From Amoeboradix gromovi (Eukaryota > Sanchytriomycota > Sanchytriomycetes > Sanchytriales > Sanchytriaceae), in the NCBI GenBank assembly GCA_018985225.1, contig JADGIF010000010.1, positions 1 through 46,995 of the forward strand: 46,995 bases of DNA, read 5' to 3'. The translations under genes were made by a program, and so were the position numbers. Positions within the stretch are counted from its first letter, which is position 1. Each line of letters begins with the position of its first letter. A model generated the notes under the pieces. The model saw nothing but the letters and a program-made list of their open reading frames with translations, was not told the origin of the DNA and made no database searches. This document shows positions 36,713-45,279 of this stretch, in pieces.

Positions 36713-37194
36713 TTGACTTTATCCCTCTTAAGTACTGAAAGACATTTATTTTTATTCCATTTAACAACTCAAACGATGATCAAAAAGTACTATAGTGGAT
36801 GCAACGATGTTAGTTCAACGGCTGCTCATTCAAGTGGAAAGCATATACTTTTGGGTGCCTATGATCCTGAAATTACATGGATGGATACGAATTTAAGTGA
36901 TTAGCCTTATAAATCATTAAAATTTGGAGAACAAAACATACAAAGTGTTGATTTTCACAACCATTATCCTTCATTTGCGGCCAATGGAGATGATGCACAT
37001 GTGTACATTATGCGCGGTAAAGTTTTGATGATCTGATGACACATTCTTTGTGAGCACCAATTCATGTATTGAGAGATGAGCATTCGCCTAATAAAGAGTT
37101 ACAATTGGGATGCTTAAGTATTAAATTTCATCCTAATCAGCCATGGTTACTAAGCAGTGGAAGTGATGGGCTAATTAAATTATATGTTAGCTAG
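36713..37194 (+). pseudogene. ERB1: Decayed C-terminal WD40 part of an ERB1/BOP1 gene
   Basis: Erb1/BOP1 is a ribosome-biogenesis factor of the PeBoW complex whose last WD40 repeats are highly conserved. This stretch reads, with breaks, ERHLFLFHLTTQTMIKKYYS, GKHILLGAYDPEITWMDTNL, then a TAG at 36902-36904, then PYKSLKFGEQNIQSVDFHNH, YPSFAANGDDAHVYIMRGKV, further stops, then LGCLSIKFHPNQPWLLSSGS and DGLIKLYVS. Each piece falls in the order of the BOP1 C-terminus (PYKTLRYHKKAIR, GVLD..FHPTQPWL, SAGADGTIRLF in other species). The upstream two thirds of the gene are missing. It is a relic copy; a working copy must be elsewhere. Confidence 0.8.
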
Positions 37195-37404
37195 CTAATA
37201 GTATATATTTATTACTTCTTAAGTTTTCTAAATTATAATTGAGCATGAAATGATAAACCATATTTTGGAGTAGATTTTTTAATCTTTAAAACTCTAAATA
37301 ATTCTTTGTCAGCACCTAGTAGCTGGATAGTAGAAGCTGATTACTTTACCACACTTAATAAAGAGCCTGCATGTGAAGTTAAAAATTTAGTAGTTGCAAT
37401 TAAT
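37195..37404 (+). other. Possible relic coding fragment (about 37255-37423)
   Basis: A plus-strand frame of about 55 codons without an ATG ([38 protein letters not shown]) ends near 37423. Its composition is protein-like but no family was recognised. It overlaps the end of the reverse-transcriptase extension on the other strand. Confidence 0.25.
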
Positions 37405-37638
37405 TTATTTTGGAATAACTAATTTTAGTTCTTCTACAATTGCCGATTTATGATAAGTTCCATCTGGTATATTCAAATCAGATTTATACACAATTTTGGT
37501 ATGATGATATTGTAAATTTTTATCAGATGAAACTACAACTTCAGGGTTGTGATATTTAATATTACGGATCAATTTCATCTCTTCATTATGAATCTTGTCG
37601 TGATGGATAATTTCCGCAATTTTAGAGGATGCAAAAGG
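37405..37638 (-). other. In-frame continuation of RT-like copy 1 past its stop codon
   Basis: Reading straight through the TAA, 77 sense codons follow (SSKIAEIIHHDKIHNEEMKL, NIKYHNPEVVVSSDKN, IVYKSDLNIPDGTYHKSAIV) before a second TAA at 37405-37407. The segment has a normal protein composition for an AT-rich genome. It may be the original C-terminus cut off by a nonsense mutation, a readthrough extension, or an unrelated relic. Confidence 0.45.
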
Positions 37639-39018
37639 TTATTCTTTTCTTACTGACGGTCTTTCTAATTCATCTCTAAATCTATCAATTATTACATTGA
37701 CATTTAAAGCCGTTGAGCTAGTCTCCTCATCCTTCAATACAACCTGATAAGCAGCAACAATAGGGTCATTCATGTAGGTATCTAGAATAGAATTGAAAGA
37801 TGAATTGCTATTGTTTTTAATCATCCATTTAGAACCAATTAATGAATAATGCTTCTTAACAAAGGCTAAAATACAAATAAATTGGCAAGTTAATCCTCCA
37901 AATACAAACTCATCTATACATGCAAGCAAGCAGTCACTAATGGAATCAATCAGTTTTTTATCTACCACTGTATCCAATATATACTTGACGCTCTTTGGGT
38001 GTTTCTTGAGCAAATTTTTGATATGCTTGATGGAACAGGACGTTGTGGATGAATTGACATACTCTTCTAGCAATAGTCCATAGTCCATGGAGTTTTTTTT
38101 ACTCGCCTCTTCAACAATTCTAAGTTTTTCATCCAAACTAGCTGCTTTAATTATCAAAAATGGGTCTCGGATATTATCGGAAAATCTACAGCACGCCCAT
38201 CCGTACTCAAATTGGATGTTGAGCTCTAATCCATGTAAAACACATGTATAAGCATTTTCAACCAATTTGCAGGTCTCTGGCGTATCAGCAACTATCTCGT
38301 AATTGTCACCACTTCTACAGACTTGAAACGTTTCTGTGTCTACTTTTTTGTCGATGAATCTTTCATAGACAATTCCATCAATATAGATTAATATAGCTTC
38401 TGCAAGTTCGTCAATCATGTGAGATCCAATTGGTAAGCCGCGAGTTTGTTTCCATTGCACATGCTCAATAGCTTTATCTAATGCAGCAGCCCAATTAGTA
38501 ATCTTACCCTCATCAAATTCCACTTTACCTGCATTTCTAGATTTAGCAGCAATCCAACTAAGAACGTGTACATAGAATGATTGATAGAACTGGATAATAT
38601 CAAATCTCGAGGAATACTGTCCATTAGTTAAAAACTTTTTTCTAAATTCAATTATTGACTCTAATGACCCTTTATAGTAGACATTAGGTACACTCCAACT
38701 GTTTTGTAAGTTTTCATTCAATTTTCCAAATATTGAATCATAAATTTGTTCACTCAACTTAGAAAATGCTTTTGGGTGTAAAATTTTCATATGCAAGGAG
38801 GATTTATAAGATTTAAGAAATACTATAGAATAGTAATCAAAGTAATCAGATGCACCTGATTTATCAAGAGACTCAATTGGATTATGAAATACTTTTGGAA
38901 ATTGATCAGGAAAATAGCTTTGTGTCCATTTTGCTTTCAATTCTTTCGAGTTAAATCTAGTTCCATCCAAACATTTATGAATATCCATCTTGGAGTCACT
39001 TTTTTCAAATTTTTCCAT
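37639..39018 (-). CDS. Reverse-transcriptase-like protein, bacterial Abi/DRT (UG) type, copy 1
   Basis: A 459-residue protein resembling bacterial defence reverse transcriptases (Abi/DRT/unknown-group) rather than retrotransposon RTs. Motif A is FDIIQFYQSFYVHVLSW (Asp140), matching their D-x-x-x-F-Y-x-S-x-Y-x-H pattern. Motif B is QTRGLPIGSHMIDELAE. Motif C is CRSGDNYEIVA: the first Asp (238) of the usual D-D is kept and the second is Asn239. The thumb region follows, then a helical C-terminal part, as in Abi RTs with helical-repeat tails. No gag, integrase, endonuclease or RNase H is seen. After the TAA at 37639 the same frame stays open for 77 more codons (to 37405), so the present stop may be secondary. 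A second, related gene lies 305 bases upstream in the same orientation. Confidence 0.75.
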   Translation of the reverse strand: MEKFEKSDSKMDIHKCLDGTRFNSKELKAKWTQSYFPDQFPKVFHNPIESLDKSGASDYFDYYSIVFLKSYKSSLHMKILHPKAFSKLSEQIYDSIFGKLNENLQNSWSVPNVYYKGSLESIIEFRKKFLTNGQYSSRFDIIQFYQSFYVHVLSWIAAKSRNAGKVEFDEGKITNWAAALDKAIEHVQWKQTRGLPIGSHMIDELAEAILIYIDGIVYERFIDKKVDTETFQVCRSGDNYEIVADTPETCKLVENAYTCVLHGLELNIQFEYGWACCRFSDNIRDPFLIIKAASLDEKLRIVEEASKKNSMDYGLLLEEYVNSSTTSCSIKHIKNLLKKHPKSVKYILDTVVDKKLIDSISDCLLACIDEFVFGGLTCQFICILAFVKKHYSLIGSKWMIKNNSNSSFNSILDTYMNDPIVAAYQVVLKDEETSSTALNVNVIIDRFRDELERPSVRKE

Positions 39019-39323
39019 GTTTAACCCCAGTCATATAGGACACCAAATGTAAAAACTAGACGAAGTCTTAAAACTGATTTCGAGACATTTCAATTTTAAG
39101 TTGTTATTGACAATCACATATGAAAACTAGACTAACTGTATTTGCTCGGGTAATTTATTTACAACACCAAACTAGTCACCACACGTGTAGTTCCTTTAAC
39201 CATTACTATTGCATTATCTTTATAAACTTTTTCGAGGTTGTTTTAAAAAAATAAAATTTATTTGAACTCGATATTTTAATTGAAAAGATTGTGACTCAAT
39301 TCTACATCCACGGATTCAACCGT
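39019..39323. other. Spacer between the two RT-like genes
   Basis: An AT-rich spacer with no open frame worth noting. It contains AATAAAATTTATT at 39250-39262, a 13-base near-palindrome giving AATAAA in both directions, 62 bases past the stop of the upstream RT-like gene. No inverted repeats or non-coding RNA gene was recognised, though a small structured RNA could be missed. Confidence 0.4.
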
Positions 39324-41035
39324 CTATTTAATTGGACTTGTGTTGTATTTATTCAAATGTTTAACCAGTTCACTTGTTTTAACACCAGCGCAATCAAAAA
39401 CACAATCTGCATCCTCTAAATTGCTAACCCACTGATAATCATGAAGATATGATCTTATGCCATCCATATCTTTATCTGATATATTCTTAACAAAAACTCG
39501 CACAGCTGATTTAAAATCTAAAAACTTAAATCGATCAGGATACTCAATTTTCTTTCTCTTCAAGCCATTGTAAAAGTTGACTAAATCTTTAAAGACATCA
39601 TGTGTAGTATCTTCAGTATTTGTAGTACTAGTACTGAGTTTAATCAAATCATTATTTCGACTTTCACCTTCCTCAAAGTCAAATGAAAAGACTCTTTTTC
39701 TACAAATATACCACAAATATGACAATCTTTGAACGCTTCGTGGAGAGTATAGAATACAATCCTCATATTTATCAAGGATAGCATACGCAAATTTAGAATG
39801 ATCCACATTTGATACTGCAGCCCATTCTAACATCAATGGAACAATATCTTGACAATTAGAAGCAAATTTGACAATATCTTTAATGTCCTTCTTTTCGTCA
39901 AGCATTGACAATGCATGTAATTCAGTATTTCCATAATCCTTGGACGGCATTTCTCCATTTGCCATATCAAAGTGCTTTTTCTTATACGGATTGATAGCCA
40001 GCTCATATACAGACAAAGTATTGATAATAATATCAAGCACTTCTTCCTTTGATACTCCTTCGAAGTAGACTTCATAATTGTCAGATCTTCTAATGATTTT
40101 AAAACCAGATAGATCAGTATTAGGAAATTTTGATCGCAAAGCATTCAGCAATACAATGTCTAACAAGCGAAGATAAATCTCTGCAATATCATGAAAGATC
40201 AATGAGCCAGTTGGCAAACCATGCGATCTACTTCCCTTGCACTTCCTAATAGCTTCGTCAATCATTTCCATCCAAATACCATGCTTTTTGTTATCCCAAG
40301 CCCACTTACCCATTTCTACAGATGTCAATAAACATGTCAGAGTATGTGAATATAGAGTACTGTAAAAGTTCTGAAGATCAAAATACCAAACCCTATATCC
40401 ATCAAATTCCTTGCGTTTCTCGTTCATCTTGTCCATAATTTGTAAGCATTGAGAAGGCATATTTAGGTACGATGGACTCGGATCAAATTCAATGGCGAAC
40501 TGGCCTTTAATCCACAAATAAGGCAACCTGGGATATATAAATACATTTGAATTATCAGTTTGGTTTAATCTTTGTGTCAAGGGCTCTTCGTGTCGTTCAA
40601 TTAGTTGTTTTAAAGCCACTAGCTGCTTAAACCCCACGATGTAAGTAAACAATACTGAGGTTTGTCTAATGAGCCTTTGAACAAAGGAAATGATGCATAA
40701 GTATGTGACTCGGGAATGTAATTAATCTTACTAGCATCATCTGGATACAACTTGAGCTTGAAGCAACTGGGAAAACAATCTGGAAAGTAATTTTCTATGT
40801 AAACACATAAATCATTGCTGGTAGCTTTATGAATATATTTGCCAAAATAACCTGCAAGTAAGTTTTCCACAGTTTTTCTTAAATGTTGACTTTTTTCAGT
40901 TTTTAAAAGATCAAGGGCCTCTTGTGCATTTACAGGTGGCTTCTCAATATTATAATGAGCCCAATTAACGCCGTCAGCATACTCTGACCACTTGTCTGTA
41001 ATGGTAGAGTCTGTTCTTAATAATCTTGAGGACAT
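39324..41035 (-). pseudogene. Reverse-transcriptase-like gene, copy 2, interrupted by a frame break
   Basis: The N-terminal part (41035 to about 40630, 138 residues, starting MSSRLLRTDSTITDKWSEY) and the RT part (from about 40650 to 39324) lie in different frames that overlap by some 30 bases. One added base in the GGGG run near 40640 would join LLTSW to GFKQLVALKQLIE; a 32-nt GT..AG intron would also join them but does not match the 19-nt consensus here. The RT core has motif A WYFDLQNFYSTLYSHTL, motif B RSHGLPTGSLIFHDIAE and motif C RRSDNYEVYF (Asp kept, second Asp replaced by Asn). The C-terminal half is helical and acidic. Related to copy 1 at all motifs but clearly diverged. It could still be functional if spliced or frameshifted. 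Confidence 0.65.
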
Positions 41036-41312
41036 TTTCTAGGAGATTCTAGTGTGAGATAAAAAATTCAAATTTAAGAAGAGCCAATTTATTTTACTTA
41101 CAATTAAACGGAAATCTAATGTCGCTGTTTGAAATTTTTCATCCTCTTTGTGCAAGGCTCGAATAACAGCTTTGACTAGTAGAACGTGTATACAATCACA
41201 TTTTTGATAATAATGGGATACAGGTTTTTGATTAAATAAATCTCTTGAATCTGAGTTTAGGCGTTATTTTCTTAACCAAAATCTTTTATAAACAGCACAG
41301 CATTTCAGGTTC
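41036..41312. other. AT-rich spacer
   Basis: No gene or repeat seen between the RT-like gene and the broken Fanzor gene. The two are divergent. Confidence 0.35.
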
Positions 41313-43238
41313 TTGACAAATGAGACGCGCTCTATGAATCCATTACAAATTGTACACTCTGCTATTTCATATCGTTATAGGGTAGCACTGCGTTTGGTAA
41401 CTATGAATCCTTTCATCGCAAACAAATGTAAAATGAATTCGATGTCTATTTTATATTTAGATCAAAATAAATTAAAGCGAAAACGTCCTCCAGACTTTGT
41501 AGAGTCAGATCAAAACGATTTTGTGATATTAAGATTGTTTCCAATTGTAAAACTATTACAATGACTTTAAAACGTGCATTAAGACATGAGAATTCAAAAA
41601 AAGTTATGGATAAATTAGAATTGATTGTACCTTTTATCAGTTCAGCTTCAAAGATCATTTTTTATTTCTTGAATTGGTATACAACTGAATACAAACAACT
41701 ATTCCCACTAACTTTATTTCCAAATTTTCAATTAAAATGTCCTTTGGAATGTCATCAAAGTATGATGAATTTAGTTTGTATTACATTGAGCACCAACATC
41801 AATTTATGTCACCTTCAATACTTTGATACAGAATATTTGAACAACCAAGTGATCAAGATCATTAAAAGTAATATTATTGAAAAGACATCAGATAGAAAGA
41901 AACAATCCAAGGCGATTGAAGCAGAATTAACAGAAGAGGTTCTAAATGAAATTAAAATGGAAATCAAAAAGAAATTAAAAAGAAATTAAAACAATTTCCA
42001 AAACCCAACAAGGTGACACTAGATCATAAATATGAACTGATGATATGGTTAAATGCACTTAAACAAGGATCTCTAGTACGAGTGGGCTACTTCTATGCAT
42101 TGGGTGCTTTTAAAGATAATATGATTGCCATGGATTTGAAATCTTTGGTAAAAATGATGAATTGTTCTTTTTCAAAAGTGTTTAAAGAAGCCTGTAGTTA
42201 TACCAAAGGTAATATTGAAGTGGACATTACTAATATTAGAACAGATGGTTACTCACTTCAATTTATTAAAAAGTATACAACAGAACAACCAAAATATACG
42301 TACCAAAAATAATTCTACGATGAAGAAAAAGACGAGACCACTGTGATAAATAAGACATGTACAAGAGATAAAATCGAGACTATTAATGCACAAGATAAAC
42401 CTACCTTTGACCGCATTAAAAAATATAAAGCACTACCAGAGCAAGATTATGGCACTAGACTTTTGCATAAAGTATGTAAAGTCCCAGAAAACCCATATCG
42501 ATTAGCTGCTTTGGGAAAGTGTACAATAGATCCAGGTAAAAAACAAGTCTATACTGTTTTGAATGAAGCACAAGGAAAAACAGTGGCCATGTCCAAAGAA
42601 TGACTGTCATTTGAGGTTAACGAGAGTCTTTCAAGCCATCGAACACAATAATATAACACATCTTAGTGCTTTCTTTGACGATATGTCTCAATGTCATTGC
42701 TTTTCAGAGTATCTTGTTGTTGTTCATCGTTATTTTAACAAAGTAAGACATCATTATGGGACGAGAACTTGTAAGAAATTATGACTTTGACGGTATCAAA
42801 TAGAACAGAAAATAATGGATCTGATATATAAAGAAATTCAATGTGGACAAGTGATGGCAACCAATATGTCTTTTAATGATCATAAGAGAAAAAAGACACG
42901 ATACACCAAAATCAAAAAGAATAAGAAGAAAGTCATTTATTATGGAGATGGGTCTTATAAACATAACAGCCACGGATGTGAATCTGTCATGAACAAAAAG
43001 TTAGCTTATGCTTTATCTAAAAGGATCTTGGTAATCATTCTTGTTCGGGATGTCATCACTTGAATGAGGATAAAAATGGATTAAAATTCGCTCTAGAAGA
43101 CTTCGATTACGACAATGTAAACATTGCCTCGTAACGTTGGATCGAGATGGGAATGCTGTATATAATATTATGGAAGTAGTAGAATCTTATCTACTTTTTA
43201 ATGAAAAACCTTTGTGGCAACAAAGGGTCGTTGCATAG
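41313..43238 (+). pseudogene. Broken full-length Fanzor (TnpB-like RNA-guided nuclease) gene
   Basis: Pieces of one Fanzor protein run in order through at least five frame breaks: an N-terminal helical part (NSKKVMDKLELIVPFISSAS, FYFLNWYTTEYKQ at about 41590-41690), WLNALKQGSLVRVGYFYALG and TNIRTDGYSLQFI (42050-42270), RuvC-I CTIDPGKKQVYTVLNE (about 42520), VIYYGDGSYKHNSHG (about 42935), zinc-ribbon pairs CSGC (about 43047) and CKHC, and RuvC-III LDRDGNAVYNI (about 43137). Stops or shifts occur near 41563, 41987, 42310, 42601 and 43060-43110. The segment that normally carries a Glu and a TS motif before the zinc ribbon appears lost, since CSGC follows directly on LSKRIL. No flanking transposon ends or recombinase were identified. 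It differs from the 31.7 kb family. Confidence 0.8.
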
Positions 43239-43416
43239 CGACATGATATGGGACCTATGTATTTCTATTAGATTTGCCCTAGTCTAGAAATCATAGAGTG
43301 CGTCCCAAATTAATTACAATTTAAATAACTTGAAATATAAGAAATGTGGACCTGTCATTTGTTTATTTAATCCATTTTTTTTAAAGAAAGATAATTGGTT
43401 CACATGTATTGAACTT

Positions 43417-43824
43417 TCAACAACGAAAGGAAATTAAATTTGAAAATTTGACCCAATTAGCGTATTTACAACCTGAAGTATATGCCTTGATTAAACATTT
43501 AAATCTACAAACACCAGAAGATTGTCTTCCAGTATTGAGAGAACATGGGACAAGTATCTTAGCCGGGATTGAATAAGGATGCATATATTTGATGTAAATG
43601 TTCCTTGCTGCCATATGCTCTGTATCTATCTGCATACAAGATCTCCTTGACGAAGGTGCGGAAGCACCAAGCGGCTCTTGGTGGCTTGCAGGTGGGACAG
43701 GAATCTTTTTCCTAGCACGTGAATAGGCATTGGAAAGTTCCTCTACGGGAGTGTATTCTTTATCTACCAGTGATGTATACAGATTGGAAATTTGCGGCCC
43801 AAGATCATTTCGACCCATTCGCAA
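43417..43824 (-). pseudogene. Second scrap of the 31.7-kb Fanzor family, joined to unknown sequence
   Basis: The minus-strand frame contains MQIDTEHMAARNIYIKYMHP, clearly related to IDRDHMAARNIYIKYLHP of the fragment at 31682-32116; the RuvC-III Asp-x-Asp has become Asp-x-Glu. No zinc-ribbon cysteines precede it; instead the frame reads LVDKEYTPVEELSNAYSRAR and SHQEPLGASAPSSRRSC, which I do not recognise. A chimaeric relic rather than a gene. Confidence 0.6.
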
Positions 43825-44183
43825 TTGATGACAAGAACTGAGAATCGAGTCTTTATGCAGTTAGAATACTTCAGAAAGATAGCCTATTCGAATCATACGG
43901 TTCGTGTACTCACATTAAATGATTTATTTACTTAGATTCCCATACTTCAATGAGAATTGCTCAAGCAGTCCTTCGGTCGTACTAAGTGAATGATTGCCTT
44001 TTGAAGATCCTTATAACCTCCTCGTTGCCCTCAAAGAGTTTTTACTCAGTCATTGTAAATTAGTTTCTGCTCAGTAGAATGTATTTATTAAAGCTTATTT
44101 CTATAGTTTATGGTGCATGTCCCTTTTGTTTCCAGTCTAATACTTGCATACTGAACTTTTTAACTATTATTTCATCTTCTGCG
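43825..44183. other. Spacer, nothing recognised apart from a short repeated segment
   Basis: The first bases (43807-43830) belong to the 24-base stretch shared with 16576-16599 on the other strand. The rest is spacer before the MAPKK stop codon; TTTATT near 44092 could be the AATAAA of the MAPKK mRNA. Confidence 0.35.
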
Positions 44184-45128
44184 TTAGTTTAAATGACCTT
44201 TGTTCTTTACCCATGGATGATTAAGCAGCTGCTTTGGTGTCAACCTTTCTTTTGGTTGTTTTTGCAGACTTTGAGATAAAAAATCAAACATCATTACTTC
44301 TTTTGGTGTTTTAGCAATAGATTGTATGGTCTTGAAAATATCTTCGTGCAATATAACTTGTATTAGTTCAAATACGGCCATGGGTGGATGTGTTTGGAAA
44401 GGGAACTGCCCTGTGAACAACTCGATCATCATCAAACCTAAAGACCAAGAATCAGCTTGAGAAGCATACGGCTTACCTTGAATTCGTTCCGGGGCCATAT
44501 AAAGAGATGTTCCTACGAACGTGTTAGCGACTGAGTTGACAGTTTCACCACTAACACCAAAATCGCTTAGTTTAAAATGACCATCAGAATTGAGTAAAAG
44601 ATTAGAAGGTTTTATGTCTCGATGAATTATTTTAAAGTTATCATATAGGTAAACAAGACCAAGCAGAACAGACAAACAGAGTGGCAATAAAACATCTTCC
44701 GGTAATCCCTTGTTCGTACATGCAAGGGATAGTTTAAGGATACCGTCCAGCGAGCCCAAATCCATATACTCCATGCATAGGTATACCTGATTGTCGTATA
44801 TGTAACCGCCATAAAAATCGATGATGCAGGTGAATTTCACAGAGTGCAAAATGTTTAATTCTCTAATAACATGGCGCTCTGTAATTTCATTAGTCATACT
44901 AATAACCTTCCGAGCCATTGCCACATCACCTTTCTTCACAAGACTAACTGTACCACCTGTTCCATGTCCAAGTTCCTTGACCAAAATAAAATCTTTATGC
45001 TGCAAAGGATTGGTAGATAAATTAGTCAAAGCACTAACAATACTGTCTATAGATTGATTTGATTCATCGTGAGTTGCAGACTCGAGGTTTATCTTTAATT
45101 TCTTAGTTTTCTTGAATTTGCCAGACAT
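44184..45128 (-). CDS. MAP kinase kinase (MEK/Ste7/Pbs2/Mkk family)
   Basis: Dual-specificity kinase that activates a MAP kinase. The 314-residue protein is little more than a catalytic domain: Gly loop ELGHGTGGTV (residues 52-61), ATP lysine in MARKVI (Lys74), HRD-type loop IIHRDIKPSN (168-177), DFGVSGE (189-195), activation loop SVANTFVGTSLYMAPERIQG with phosphorylatable Ser199 and Thr203 at MEK positions, and PWVKN near the end. The N-terminal 45 residues have a basic KFKKTKKLKINL patch that suits a MAPK docking site. It is the one intact ordinary gene in this decayed part. Which MAPK branch it serves cannot be decided from the sequence. Confidence 0.93.
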   Translation of the reverse strand: MSGKFKKTKKLKINLESATHDESNQSIDSIVSALTNLSTNPLQHKDFILVKELGHGTGGTVSLVKKGDVAMARKVISMTNEITERHVIRELNILHSVKFTCIIDFYGGYIYDNQVYLCMEYMDLGSLDGILKLSLACTNKGLPEDVLLPLCLSVLLGLVYLYDNFKIIHRDIKPSNLLLNSDGHFKLSDFGVSGETVNSVANTFVGTSLYMAPERIQGKPYASQADSWSLGLMMIELFTGQFPFQTHPPMAVFELIQVILHEDIFKTIQSIAKTPKEVMMFDFLSQSLQKQPKERLTPKQLLNHPWVKNKGHLN

Positions 45129-45279
45129 CTTTAATACAAGAATATTTGTTTCAAATGCGGAGAAATTTTCAGCACTTCAATTGCGGAATATTTTTGAACA
45201 CGACAAGTTTTCAGTGATGCGAGAGATTATTTATTTGCTAAGTTCTCTAGAGTTGTGGTCTAAGAGTGAATTAAACTAA

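Noticed and set aside
40609-40640. A 32-nt GT..AG intron joining the two frames of RT-like copy 2
   Set aside because: It restores the frame but lacks the 19-nt length and the TAAT at the fixed position seen in the confirmed introns; a single-base shift is simpler.
37405-41035. RT-like genes as parts of an LTR, LINE or DIRS retrotransposon
   Set aside because: No gag, protease, integrase, endonuclease, RNase H or long terminal repeats were seen, and motif A/B text fits Abi/DRT-type RTs.
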